Assembly (NCBI RefSeq): GCF_023522835.1 | Contig: NZ_JALCZU010000002.1 | Location: forward strand, 62,001-126,000 | DNA length: 64,000 nucleotides | From: Oceanobacillus saliphilus | Lineage (GTDB): Bacteria; Bacillota; Bacilli; Bacillales; Amphibacillaceae | Reading direction: 5' to 3' | In this document: positions 45,960 to 55,466 of the stretch, one piece after another | Layout of the letters: each line of letters starts with the position of its first letter | Position numbering within the stretch: the first letter of the stretch is position 1 | Made by a program: the position numbers and the translations under genes | The notes under the pieces: generated by a model | What the model saw: the letters and a program-made list of their open reading frames with translations, nothing else | Told to the model about the DNA's origin: nothing | Databases searched by the model: none

Positions 45960-46886
45960 TTATTCAGTCTCATTGATATTTAAATACAATTTCTGATGTA
46001 CTGTCGTAGCCTCAACGGGATATTCCAGTTCGACTCCGTTAATTAAAATTCTTAATGCCGGAGCATATCCGATATTGAAATAAACCGTTTCCGTCCCACT
46101 CGCATCAATTTCGACCGGAGACGCACCTTCATCAAAGCTTCCATTATAAAGGGCTGCATTATTATCAACGTCCCTAACTTCGAGCCATGTATTCCTGCCC
46201 ACTTCAGTTGATTCTAGTGTAATAATGATCTCATCACCAGCATTGCTCACTTCCAAAGTTGATTCAGGAGTTGAACCAGTTCCTTCTTCAACTACAGATA
46301 TTTCCACTTCTGGCTGCCCTTCCTCTTCAGATTCATCCGTATTTCCTTCTTCTTCGGAATCTCCTTGATTGGAACCATCTTCCTCATCCTGATTCTGATC
46401 AGCTTCAGGTGCTCCAGATCCAATGTCATTCGGATTCGTTATAATGACATTATCCTGAGGATCTTCAACAGGAACATTGCCTTCCTCTGTCATGTTGGCT
46501 CTTATGAACCACCATGCAACAAACAGAATACCAATTATAAGTAAAACTACTATAATAGATGGGATAAAAGAAGCAAAACCAGATCCTTTTTCTGCATTAT
46601 TCGCTTTTCTTGTCCGCTGGATTCTGGTATACTGTACATTTTCTTCTGTTGATGAATTGGGTATCTCTTCTTTATATTCTTCCAGTAGTTCACTGGAATC
46701 CACTCCAACTGCATTGGCATATTCCTTTATAAATGCACGCGCATAGAATTTCCCGGGTAAAATATGCAAATTACCTTCTTCAATTGCTACTAAGTATCTC
46801 TTTTGTATTTTAGTTGTTTCCTGCAGACTGTCCAGCGATAACCCGCTCGCAAGACGTGCTTCCTTCAGCTTCGCCCCTACATCCAT
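45960..46886 (-). CDS. ymfM: RodZ-like cell-shape protein YmfM
   Basis: 308 residues in three parts: an N-terminal Xre-type helix-turn-helix (about 1-70; L-K-E-A-R-L-A-S-G-L-S-L), one membrane segment (about 108-130), and a very acidic Asp/Glu/Ser/Asn linker before an extracellular DUF4115 domain. RodZ links MreB to the cell-wall elongation complex. ATG 46886 is chosen because GGAAGGTG precedes it. Position next to pgsA is conserved. Confidence 0.93.
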   Translation of the reverse strand: MDVGAKLKEARLASGLSLDSLQETTKIQKRYLVAIEEGNLHILPGKFYARAFIKEYANAVGVDSSELLEEYKEEIPNSSTEENVQYTRIQRTRKANNAEKGSGFASFIPSIIVVLLIIGILFVAWWFIRANMTEEGNVPVEDPQDNVIITNPNDIGSGAPEADQNQDEEDGSNQGDSEEEGNTDESEEEGQPEVEISVVEEGTGSTPESTLEVSNAGDEIIITLESTEVGRNTWLEVRDVDNNAALYNGSFDEGASPVEIDASGTETVYFNIGYAPALRILINGVELEYPVEATTVHQKLYLNINETE

Positions 46887-46903
46887 AAATAACACCTTCC
46901 ATT

Positions 46904-47695
46904 TTAGAAATCAAACATAGAAAAACCGCCCTGTTCGCTAAACTGCTGTTTTTCTACTGACTCATACGTTATTTCCTGATCTTCATCTGTACGTAACTCA
47001 ATAATATAATCAAAATCATCCATACTATATTCTGTGGATTGCACGAAAATATCCGGATGCTCCACTACCTTTATCGAAGGAAGCTGCATAATTTCACGAA
47101 TCAATTGCCAATGTTTCTCATTCGCTTTTCTTTTGGAAACTACACCATCAATAATATAGATATTGTCTGGATTATATTCTCCTTCAATCAATTGGCTCCG
47201 TACCGTCTGCTTAATCATTGTACTTGAAACAAACAACCACCGTTTATTGGCACATACACTGGCAGCTACAACCGATTCCGTCTTTCCAACTCTCGGCATG
47301 CCACGTATACCAATCAGCTTATGTCCTTCCTGTTTATAGAGCTCAGCCATGAAATCAACAAGGAGCCCTAATTCATCCCGCACAAAGCGAATTGTCTTTC
47401 GATCATCACTATCGGTGTGTATATACTTCCCATGTCGAACAGCCATCTTATCCCTTAGCTTAGGCTTTCTCAATTTATACAATTTTATCGTATCCATTGT
47501 CTGAAGAATTGATTTTAACCTCATAATATTTTCATCATATTTAGAAAGAAGCAGCATTCCCCTTCTGGAATTTTCTACTCCATTGATTGTAATGATATTA
47601 ATTGAAAGCATACCTAATAAAGAAGAGATGTCGCCTAATAATCCGGGACGGTTCATTTGAATCTCATATTCCAAATACCATTCTGTTCTCTCCAT
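46904..47695 (-). CDS. ymfK: DUF3388 protein YmfK, ACT-like domain plus P-loop
   Basis: 263 residues. The first 75 residues look like an ACT domain (Y-E-I-Q-M-N-R-P-G-L-L-G-D-I-S-S-L-L). The second part has a Walker A-like G-M-P-R-V-G-K-T-E near 132-140 and I-Y-I-I-D-G as a possible Walker B. It resembles a ligand-sensing P-loop protein; no function is established. ATG 47695 has TAAGGAG. It is encoded upstream of ymfM, in the standard order. Confidence 0.9.
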   Translation of the reverse strand: MERTEWYLEYEIQMNRPGLLGDISSLLGMLSINIITINGVENSRRGMLLLSKYDENIMRLKSILQTMDTIKLYKLRKPKLRDKMAVRHGKYIHTDSDDRKTIRFVRDELGLLVDFMAELYKQEGHKLIGIRGMPRVGKTESVVAASVCANKRWLFVSSTMIKQTVRSQLIEGEYNPDNIYIIDGVVSKRKANEKHWQLIREIMQLPSIKVVEHPDIFVQSTEYSMDDFDYIIELRTDEDQEITYESVEKQQFSEQGGFSMFDF

Positions 47696-47870
47696 AGTTA
47701 ACTCCTTAATTTTACATACTTTATACATATTAAGCAATTAAATACCCGTTTGGATTTATTTATCCGTTTTTAAAAAATTTGCTAGTGCATGAACCTCTAC
47801 TAGTAATATAACATATTTTTTATTTTTCTAAATAGGAATTACCGTATGTTTCCATTAAATTTATTTAATC

Positions 47871-47914
47871 ATTGTAAAAAGCTGCATAGAGTATCCTATA
47901 CAGCTTTTTACAAT
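47871..47914 (-). terminator. Terminator of ymfJ
   Basis: ATTGTAAAAAGCTG (47871-47884) is perfectly inverted at 47901-47914. T-rich on both sides, so it can act on both strands. Confidence 0.8.
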
Positions 47915-47936
47915 GTACATTTTTTAAAACCGCTAT

Positions 47937-48185
47937 TTACTTATTTTGAACAAGTTTCACCATGATATTGGCTATAGCTTGCTGTTCCTGTTCAGTTGCA
48001 GCATTCCATAGCTCTTTTAAAACAGCTTCTTCACCGTTTTTTGCCTCTACGCTTTGAGCCAGATAATCGCCTACCTCAGCAGCTACATTTGAAATGGTTT
48101 GTTGATCCATCCCCTGCTGTTGTGCCTGTTGAAGTCGATTAGCCAAGAAACCTTTCCATGTTTCAAAATTATCAAGAACTGACAT
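47937..48185 (-). CDS. ymfJ: DUF3243 protein YmfJ
   Basis: 82 residues from ATG 48185, which has GAGGAGGC upstream. It begins M-S-V-L-D-N-F-E-T-W-K-G-F-L and is glutamine- and alanine-rich and helical. The family is conserved in Bacillaceae at this position, with no known function. A strong terminator follows. Confidence 0.92.
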   Translation of the reverse strand: MSVLDNFETWKGFLANRLQQAQQQGMDQQTISNVAAEVGDYLAQSVEAKNGEEAVLKELWNAATEQEQQAIANIMVKLVQNK

Positions 48186-48264
48186 TGGCATGCCTCCTCT
48201 ATTCATTTTATCCTGCATAGTATTTGATTTTAAAAATTATTTATGCAGAAAACATTAGAGTTTC

Positions 48265-48981
48265 TTACCAACCGCCGGTAATATTAATTATTTCGCCCTG
48301 AATATAGCTCGATCTGTCATCAAGCAAAAAACTGACGGAATGCGCTATTTCGGTTGGGAGGCCAGCCCTGTTTACTGGAATATCAGCTAAAATTGCCACT
48401 TTCTCATCCATTGACAGGTGACTGTTCATTTTCGTTTCAATATATCCTGGACTTACTGCATTTACTGTAATGCCTGAAGGCGCTACTTCCTTTGCCAATG
48501 CCTTGACAAAGCTGTTCTGAGCACCTTTTACAGATGAATATATTACTTCGTAGCTCGCGCCGGAACTGCCCCATATAGAGGTAATAAAGACAATTTTTCC
48601 GTTTCTATTTTGTATCATACGAGGCAGAAGATGTTTTGTAATCATCCAAGGTGCTTTCACATTTAATGTCAGCATGGCATCCATTACCATTTCCGATGTA
48701 TCCTGCAATAATCCATAATGTCCAGCCCCGCTTGCAAAAACAATATTGTCTACAGGTAAGACAAGCTCCGCAAGAAATCTTTTAATTTCATCATTATTGC
48801 TTAAATCTGCCTGCATGACGGCAAGAACTGCTTCCCCGTTTAATTTGTTTCTAAATGCATCTATTTTTTCCCTGTTTTCATTGTAGTGAAGCAAAACATT
48901 GAAACCATCGTTAACAAGGCGTTCTGAGATAGCAAGACCGATATCTCCGCTGGCACCTATGATTAGAACGTTATTCCCCAT
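48265..48981 (-). CDS. ymfI: Short-chain dehydrogenase YmfI
   Basis: 238 residues. I-G-A-S-G-D-I-G is the NAD(P) site near residue 8, and S near 137, Y near 150 and K near 154 (I-Y-S-S-V-K) the active site. It resembles FabG. B. subtilis YmfI has been linked to fatty-acid or quinone-like metabolism only by similarity. ATG 48981 has AAGGAG. It overlaps no neighbour, but ends the ymfF-ymfH-ymfI unit. Confidence 0.92.
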   Translation of the reverse strand: MGNNVLIIGASGDIGLAISERLVNDGFNVLLHYNENREKIDAFRNKLNGEAVLAVMQADLSNNDEIKRFLAELVLPVDNIVFASGAGHYGLLQDTSEMVMDAMLTLNVKAPWMITKHLLPRMIQNRNGKIVFITSIWGSSGASYEVIYSSVKGAQNSFVKALAKEVAPSGITVNAVSPGYIETKMNSHLSMDEKVAILADIPVNRAGLPTEIAHSVSFLLDDRSSYIQGEIINITGGW

Positions 48982-48991
48982 ATCTATCTCC

Positions 48992-50275
48992 TTATTGCGC
49001 TGAAATCGTACAGACCGCCAGGCGATTCTCACTAATCCAACTTTTTATAAAACTGTTGACATCATCCACTGTTAATTTTTGAATCTCAGGAATAATCTCA
49101 AATAAATTAATGCCCATTGAATGATAGGACGTATACTTATTGGCAATAAATTCAAGTGAGTTCATCGACCGAAGCAACTGACCGATTTTCTTTTTCTTCA
49201 TTCGCGAAAAAACTTCTTCGGTAAGCTGAATGTCATTCGTGGAAAGCAATTGTTCCATCACTTTTTTTGAAAATTCATCCGGGTTATCTGTATTGCTGCC
49301 AATCATAGAATAGCCAAAGTTTTTCTCCAGATTTGTCTCAAAATAAAAACTGTCGTCAATCAGATTGCTTTTGTACAGTTCTTGATAGAATTCTCCACCA
49401 GTGGAAAAGAAATGACTGATAACCATACTCCCAAGCAAATCTTTGCGGAGAAACGCTTCTTTGCTTAATTCGACACTTGACTCTTTAATCCCGATTGTAC
49501 ATTTAGGAATCGAAACAGGCATTGTAATTTTGTTTTCTTTCATTGCTACATCTTCCGGCTCTTTTGGAAAATTACGCTTCAGTTCTTCCATTTCTTTAAA
49601 GCTCTTTTTCTGCTGATTGGACGTAATCATATCCATCATTGTCTCAGGGTCGAAATTCCCCGCAACAAATAATGACATGTTTTCCGGATGGTAAAACGTA
49701 TGATAACAGGTGTATAAATCATCCTTTGTAATAGATGTAATTGATTCAACGGTTCCGGCTATATCGATTTTCACTGGATGGTTCTTGAACATGCTCTTGA
49801 TTGTACCCATAAACGATTGCCAATCAGGCTGATCATCATACATTTTTATCTCCTGGGAAATAATGCCTTTCTCCTTTTCCACTGACTGCTCTGAGAAATA
49901 TGGCTCCTGTACGAAATCGATTAATGTCTCAACATTTTGTTCGATGTTAGTTGTTGCAGAAAATAAATAAGCTGTTTTGGTAAACGATGTATATGCATTT
50001 GGAGAAGCTCCTTGTTTTCCAAAATCAGCAAACACATCCCGGTCTTTTTTTTCGAAAAGCTTATGTTCGAGAAAATGAGCCACCCCTTCTGGCACATTAA
50101 TTTCCTCGGATTCACCTATTGGGACAAAGGTCTGGTCAATCGATCCATAATTTGTTGAAAATATCCCATATGCTTTCGCCATTTCCGGTTTTGGCAACAA
50201 AAACACCGTTAATCCATTAGCCAGCTTTTCCGAATAGATTGTTTCATTTATATTCTTGTACGTCTGCTTATTCAT
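48992..50275 (-). CDS. ymfH: M16 zinc peptidase YmfH, catalytic subunit
   Basis: 427 residues. The inverted zinc motif H-x-x-E-H is intact as H-F-L-E-H at 67-71, with the second Glu about 75 residues further (E-K-G-I-I-S-Q-E). It probably degrades or processes small peptides together with YmfF. ATG 50275, with AAGGAGGG, overlaps the end of ymfF by 8 bases. Confidence 0.94.
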   Translation of the reverse strand: MNKQTYKNINETIYSEKLANGLTVFLLPKPEMAKAYGIFSTNYGSIDQTFVPIGESEEINVPEGVAHFLEHKLFEKKDRDVFADFGKQGASPNAYTSFTKTAYLFSATTNIEQNVETLIDFVQEPYFSEQSVEKEKGIISQEIKMYDDQPDWQSFMGTIKSMFKNHPVKIDIAGTVESITSITKDDLYTCYHTFYHPENMSLFVAGNFDPETMMDMITSNQQKKSFKEMEELKRNFPKEPEDVAMKENKITMPVSIPKCTIGIKESSVELSKEAFLRKDLLGSMVISHFFSTGGEFYQELYKSNLIDDSFYFETNLEKNFGYSMIGSNTDNPDEFSKKVMEQLLSTNDIQLTEEVFSRMKKKKIGQLLRSMNSLEFIANKYTSYHSMGINLFEIIPEIQKLTVDDVNSFIKSWISENRLAVCTISAQ

Positions 50276-51557
50276 CTTTTGACCCTCCTTCACTCGTTAA
50301 TAAGTACACCGTATCCTCTTCTATTTTGCTGGCAGCCTGAATAACATCCTCTTTCGTAACATTCCGTATTCCCTCTACTAATTGGTTGGGCGTTAACTTC
50401 TTATTTCCAACTACTTGCTGGTACATCATTTCAATAAGCCCCTGTGGGTGGTCCATTGTTTCTTTAAATTGATTAACAATTTGATCCTTTGTTTCAGTCA
50501 ATTCATCCTCTGAAAATTCTCCGTCCTTCATTGCAGTAACTTGAACGCGAATGATATCCCTCGCTTTTTCAAAATCCTCTGGAGCTATTCCGCTGAATAC
50601 AAACAACAGCCCTTTATGACTTTCCACACGGGATGAAGCATAATAAGCCAGACTGTTCTTCTCTCTTACATTAATGAATAGCTTGGAGCTTGGAAAACCG
50701 CCAAATAATCCATTAAATACTTGTAATGCGAAATAATCTTCGTCCTGAAATACGATATTCGTACGATAGCCTATATGAAGCTTAGCCTGTTGAACATTCT
50801 GCTTTTCGATAATCTCTTTTGATTCACCTGCAGATTTTTTTGCCTTTGAAGCATTATATTGGATTGAATTTGATTGATCTCGCTTCATTTCGGAAGTGAT
50901 TTTTTCTTTTATCGTCTTTTCATCAAAATCTCCAAGTACATAAATATCCATGTCATCCTGCTGTATCATATTTTTATAATAATCGTACAGATTCTCATTG
51001 GTCATCTTATTCAAATCTTCCTCATAACCATGTACATGAAGCTGATACGGTTCATTCTCACACATTTCATCGATAAGGCGCATATTCGCATAGCTCATTT
51101 TGTCGTCCTGGATCGCATTAATTTTTTGCTTCAATGTATCTTTTTCACGCTTAAATATAGATTCATCAAAACCATTTTCCTTCACATTCGGCTGAAACAG
51201 AACTTCATGGAATAAGCTAATTGCATCATCTATAATGGATGACTCTTGGGGAATAAACTTCTCATTGGCAAATTCCAATCGAACGGTAATAATGTGGTTC
51301 TCCCCTTTTTTCCCACCATCAACAGATAGAACGGCACCATATAAATCATCCAATTTTAATTGAAATTCACTTCTGCTTGGATAATTTTTAGTACCCTGCT
51401 TCAAAATATATGGAAGTAATGCTCTTTTTGTAATCGTATCTTTTTCAAGTGGCGCCCTTAATTTTGCGACAATGTTTATCGTTTTGTATTTTTTACTCTG
51501 AATAAAATGTAAGTTTAGGCCGTTTTCATTTTCTTGCTTTCCCTGAATGGTATCCAT
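50268..51557 (-). CDS. ymfF: M16 peptidase-like protein YmfF, non-catalytic partner
   Basis: 429 residues with the two-domain M16 fold. The region aligned with H-x-x-E-H in YmfH reads L-L-P-Y-I-L-K-Q-G, so there is no zinc site. Paired active and inactive M16 subunits are known in mitochondrial processing peptidase. Related proteins are linked to colony development and stress in Bacillus only loosely. The ATG is followed by an 8-base overlap with ymfH. Confidence 0.93.
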   Translation of the reverse strand: MDTIQGKQENENGLNLHFIQSKKYKTINIVAKLRAPLEKDTITKRALLPYILKQGTKNYPSRSEFQLKLDDLYGAVLSVDGGKKGENHIITVRLEFANEKFIPQESSIIDDAISLFHEVLFQPNVKENGFDESIFKREKDTLKQKINAIQDDKMSYANMRLIDEMCENEPYQLHVHGYEEDLNKMTNENLYDYYKNMIQQDDMDIYVLGDFDEKTIKEKITSEMKRDQSNSIQYNASKAKKSAGESKEIIEKQNVQQAKLHIGYRTNIVFQDEDYFALQVFNGLFGGFPSSKLFINVREKNSLAYYASSRVESHKGLLFVFSGIAPEDFEKARDIIRVQVTAMKDGEFSEDELTETKDQIVNQFKETMDHPQGLIEMMYQQVVGNKKLTPNQLVEGIRNVTKEDVIQAASKIEEDTVYLLTSEGGSKDE

Positions 51558-51637
51558 ATATATCCTCCGATACGATGTAATATTGGTTCTTCACATGTAT
51601 TTTGCACAATTTTACCAGTTGTCATCCATTATACGGC

Positions 51638-51671
51638 AAAAAAAACGGACTTGCTATTATAAGCAAGTCCG
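51638..51671 (-). terminator. Rho-independent terminator of the nup operon
   Basis: CGGACTTGCT pairs perfectly with AGCAAGTCCG around TATAAT, followed by eight T on the minus strand. One of the best terminators in the window. Confidence 0.93.
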
Positions 51672-51702
51672 CTGATCATCAACCTTCACTTTCAAAAACT
51701 TT

Positions 51703-52656
51703 TTATCTGTTTCCTTTAATATACGGAACACCATTTGCTCGTGGTGCATCAGCGCGACCTATGAAACCTGCAAGAGCAAGAATCGTTAGCACATAAGGCG
51801 CGATTAATAGGAAAATTTGTGGAACACCTTGAAGAATCGGGATACTAGAGCCAACAACACTTAAGCTTTGTGCAAAACCGAAAAATAATGCTGCCCCCAT
51901 TGCTCCAAGCGGATGCCATTTTCCAAAAATAACTGCAGCCAATGCCATAAACCCTTGGCCAACAATTGTTGAATGTGAGAAGTTAGAAGCAATGGTAAGT
52001 GCGAATACGGAACCACCTAATCCGCCAAGTGCTCCTGACAGGATAACAGCGATATAACGCATTCTACTTACATTGATTCCGTTTGTATCTGCCGCCATCG
52101 GGTGTTCACCGACAGCTCGTAACCTTAAACCAAATGGGGTACGATACAGAACAAACCAAGCTATAAATGCAACAAAAATTGCCAAATAGGATGTGATATA
52201 TATTCCTTGGAAGAAGATCGGTCCCAGAACTGGAATATCTGATAGGAACGGGAAATTGGTTGTATAGAAAGGTTGATCAACCATATCTGTTTGTCCTTTT
52301 CCGTACCACTGTTTTGTCAAATAAACCCCGACACCTAAAGCAAGCATATTGATTGCTACACCACTAACAACTTGGCTTGCATGAAAAGTAACCGATGCAA
52401 CTGCGTGAATAATCGAGAAAATAGCAGAAACAACCATAGCAACTATTATAGAGACCCAAGGTGTCCATGCACCAAATACATCTGAAAAAGTCAAATTAAA
52501 TACAATACCTACAAATGCGCCCATCACCATTAAACCTTCTAGACCAATATTTACAACACCAGAACGCTCACTAAATACGCCGCCTAATGCTGTAAAAATT
52601 AGAGGAGCGGAATAAAATAAAGCTGTAGGGATGACAGATTGCAATATATCAATCAT
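51703..52656 (-). CDS. nupQ: BMP-type ABC transporter permease, NupQ-like
   Basis: 317 residues with eight to nine membrane segments and the G-E-R-S-G-V-V-N-I-G-L-E-G-L-M signature near 28. It forms the channel with NupP. It starts directly after the NupP stop (TAAATG) and has AGGAGGG. The closest characterised system is the B. subtilis nupNOPQ guanosine importer; substrate here is inferred. Confidence 0.9.
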   Translation of the reverse strand: MIDILQSVIPTALFYSAPLIFTALGGVFSERSGVVNIGLEGLMVMGAFVGIVFNLTFSDVFGAWTPWVSIIVAMVVSAIFSIIHAVASVTFHASQVVSGVAINMLALGVGVYLTKQWYGKGQTDMVDQPFYTTNFPFLSDIPVLGPIFFQGIYITSYLAIFVAFIAWFVLYRTPFGLRLRAVGEHPMAADTNGINVSRMRYIAVILSGALGGLGGSVFALTIASNFSHSTIVGQGFMALAAVIFGKWHPLGAMGAALFFGFAQSLSVVGSSIPILQGVPQIFLLIAPYVLTILALAGFIGRADAPRANGVPYIKGNR

Positions 52657-53703
52657 TTATTTCCCCTCCTTTTTAAAGCGAAGAATTACCCATCGAATCA
52701 TATAGCTAGATGCTACAAAGAAAATAATTAATGCGATAATAATGTCTACAAGCTCGGTTGGGATCCCTGCTCCGGTTGGCATTTCGCCTGCTCCCTCTTT
52801 CAGAGCCCCAAACAAGAATGCCGCAAAAACAACCCCTAACGCAGTATTAGCACCAAGTAGGGCAACAGCGATTCCATCAAATCCTAAATTCGAGAAGCTT
52901 GCCATGACTGAAATATTCCCATAGGTTCCCAAGCCTTCCATTGCACCTGCTAATCCTGAAAACGCACCTGCAATAACCATAGATAAAACAATATTTTTAC
53001 TTACATTCATTCCTGCATAGTTCGATGCGTGTTGGTTGAAGCCAACAGATTTCAACTCATACCCAACCGTCGTTCTCTGGATAATAAACCACATGATAAC
53101 CGCAGCAAATAATGCAATAAAAATTCCGTAGTGGACCCGAGAGTAAAACGTCATACTTTGCATCCATTCTGACGCCAATGAAGCAGATGGAGAGATTGAT
53201 TCCGTTGTTGTTTGACCACTCGTTAATACTTTTCTAATGATTTCGTTTGTTGTAAATAAAGCAATATAATTCATCATAATCGTGACAATTACTTCATGTA
53301 CTCCAAGCTTCGCCTTTAAAATACCAGGAATAAATGCCCATAACCCTCCTGCGATACCTGCCGCAATAACTGCAAGAGGTAAATGGATATACATTGGTGC
53401 GTCAATTGCAACGCCAACCCAAACTGCCGCAAGCCAGCCTACAATTACTTGACCCTCTGCACCAATATTAAACAATCCAGTGCGAAAGGCGAATGCAATG
53501 GATAGACCCGTCAGAATATAAGGTGTCGACCTTCTAATTGTTTCCCCTACCGTGTAGGAATCTCCAAATGCACCATTCCACAGAGCCGTATATCCCTCTA
53601 TTGGATTGAAACCAGAAACCAACATGATAATTGCACCAGCAAGCAAACCCATGACAACAGAAATAACTGGCACAAGCAACGTAAATAATTTATTCGATGA
53701 CAT
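52657..53703 (-). CDS. nupP: BMP-type ABC transporter permease, NupP-like
   Basis: 348 residues, hydrophobic, with F-R-T-G-L-F-N-I-G-A-E-G-Q near 77, the permease signature of the bacterial ribose/nucleoside (BMP) class. The ATG at 53703 has GGAAGGTG and overlaps the 3' end of nupO by 14 bases, which couples their translation. Confidence 0.92.
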   Translation of the reverse strand: MSSNKLFTLLVPVISVVMGLLAGAIIMLVSGFNPIEGYTALWNGAFGDSYTVGETIRRSTPYILTGLSIAFAFRTGLFNIGAEGQVIVGWLAAVWVGVAIDAPMYIHLPLAVIAAGIAGGLWAFIPGILKAKLGVHEVIVTIMMNYIALFTTNEIIRKVLTSGQTTTESISPSASLASEWMQSMTFYSRVHYGIFIALFAAVIMWFIIQRTTVGYELKSVGFNQHASNYAGMNVSKNIVLSMVIAGAFSGLAGAMEGLGTYGNISVMASFSNLGFDGIAVALLGANTALGVVFAAFLFGALKEGAGEMPTGAGIPTELVDIIIALIIFFVASSYMIRWVILRFKKEGK

Positions 53704-55228
53704 TCGGATCACCTTCCTTAACCTGACTTCCTGCCATCAACAATCCGAGCTCCTGTTCACTTGTTTCTTCCGGCTTCACTTCAGCAACTATTTTCCCGTC
53801 AAACATGACAGCAATTCGATCACTAATATTCATAATCTCATCCAATTCAAAAGAAATTAATAAAATCGCTTTTCCTTTATCTCGTTCCTCGATCAATTTC
53901 TTATGAATAAATTCAATTGCACCTACGTCAAGACCTCTAGTAGGCTGTGCAGCAATTAATAAATCCGGTGAACGATCTACTTCACGACCAATGATTGCTT
54001 TTTGCTGATTTCCTCCAGATAATGCTCTCGCCTTCGTAAATACACTCGGTGTACGTACATCATATTCCTGGATTATTTTTTCAGCTTTGTCATAAATCGC
54101 TTTATAATTCAATACTTTCGCTTTTGAATACGGCTTTTTATAATAGGTTTGAAGAACAATATTTTCACCTACTGAGTAATCCAATACAAGACCATATCGG
54201 TGTCTATCCTGAGGTATATGACCGACCCCGCTCTCCGTTACCTTTCTTGGACTTTTATTCGTGATATTTTTATTGTTAAGTTTAATCTTTCCAGATACGG
54301 CTGAACGGAGACCTGTGATAGCTTCTATCAATTCCGATTGTCCATTACCATCAACACCGGCAATTCCTACGATTTCTCCAGCACGTAATTCGAGATTTAA
54401 CCCTTTCACTAAGTCTACCTTCCTAGTATCCTTAACAACTAAGTTTTCAATCGTTAAAACGACTTCTTTCGGCTGCGCTATCGTTTTTTCTGTTTTAAAA
54501 TGAACCTCTCTACCAACCATAAGCGATGCAAGTTCATTTGAATTGCTTTCCGCAACATTTACGGTTCCAATACCTTTACCTTTACGAATAACTGTACATC
54601 TATCACAAACTTCTATTATTTCCTTTAGCTTATGTGTAATTAAAATAATTGACTTTCCTTCTTTAACCAGCGAGCGCATTATCCCAATCAATTCATGTAT
54701 CTCTTGGGGTGTCAGCACCGCAGTTGGTTCATCAAAAATGAGTACCTCTGCACCACGGTATAATGTCTTCAAAATTTCAACACGCTGCTGCATTCCAACA
54801 GAAATATCGCTGATTTTCGCATCTGGATCAACTTTCAGACCATATCGATCCGAAATCTCTTTAATTTCATTTCTAGCTTTCTCAACATTTATAACGCCTG
54901 TCTTCTTTGTCGGTTCACTTCCAAGGATAATATTTTGCGTTACCGTAAAAGGTTCGACAAGCATAAAATGCTGATGCACCATTCCAATCCCTAATTCATT
55001 AGCAATATTTGGATTCGTTATGTTAACCTTTTTTCCTTTGACACGGATTTCACCTTGCTCCGGTTGATACAAACCAAATAAAACATTCATCAAAGTTGAT
55101 TTCCCTGCACCATTTTCTCCTAAAAGTGCATGGATTTCACCTTGTTTAAGCTGGATTGTAATGTTATCGTTTGCTACGATTCCTGGAAATTCTTTTCGTA
55201 TATTCAACATTTCAATCACGTATTCCAC
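53690..55228 (-). CDS. nupO: BMP-type ABC transporter ATPase, NupO-like
   Basis: 512 residues containing two ATPase domains. The first has G-E-N-G-A-G-K-S-T near 37 and a complete Q-R-V-E-I-L-K region; the second has G-V-D-G-N-G-Q-S-E in place of Walker A, so it is a degenerate ATPase half, as in the ribose and nucleoside class. S-G-G-N-Q-Q-K is the second signature. Start is GTG after GGGGTGG. Two hairpins lie in the 238-base gap between the lipoprotein gene and this gene. Confidence 0.93.
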   Translation of the reverse strand: MEYVIEMLNIRKEFPGIVANDNITIQLKQGEIHALLGENGAGKSTLMNVLFGLYQPEQGEIRVKGKKVNITNPNIANELGIGMVHQHFMLVEPFTVTQNIILGSEPTKKTGVINVEKARNEIKEISDRYGLKVDPDAKISDISVGMQQRVEILKTLYRGAEVLIFDEPTAVLTPQEIHELIGIMRSLVKEGKSIILITHKLKEIIEVCDRCTVIRKGKGIGTVNVAESNSNELASLMVGREVHFKTEKTIAQPKEVVLTIENLVVKDTRKVDLVKGLNLELRAGEIVGIAGVDGNGQSELIEAITGLRSAVSGKIKLNNKNITNKSPRKVTESGVGHIPQDRHRYGLVLDYSVGENIVLQTYYKKPYSKAKVLNYKAIYDKAEKIIQEYDVRTPSVFTKARALSGGNQQKAIIGREVDRSPDLLIAAQPTRGLDVGAIEFIHKKLIEERDKGKAILLISFELDEIMNISDRIAVMFDGKIVAEVKPEETSEQELGLLMAGSQVKEGDPNVIE

Positions 55229-55376
55229 CGGTATCCACCCCTTTATCTAGTTATCTTCACTGCAAGTGTTTATTTTTAGCAGGCAGTAAAATATAAACTT
55301 ACCAATCTACATAAGTGCAACTAAAGTTGTCACTAAAAGGCTGGTTAAACCTTCGTTTTTTAATAAAATCACCAAA

Positions 55377-55408
55377 TAAAAAGGACCGGATGATCCAGAT
55401 CCTCTTTA
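55377..55408 (-). terminator. Second hairpin between nupN and nupO
   Basis: AGGA...TCCT with internal GGAT/ATCC on the minus strand, followed by TTTTTATTT. Together with the hairpin at 55433 it should strongly reduce read-through into the ATPase gene. Confidence 0.6.
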
Positions 55409-55432
55409 GTTGAAGATGTTATAAACATGATT

Positions 55433-55460
55433 GAAGAAGGCTAAAAGGATAGCCTTCTTC
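55433..55460 (-). terminator. Hairpin just after nupN
   Basis: GAAGAAGGCT is perfectly inverted as AGCCTTCTTC. The following U-run is poor, so it may stabilise the lipoprotein mRNA 3' end or attenuate. Confidence 0.65.
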
Positions 55461-55466
55461 CCTCAC

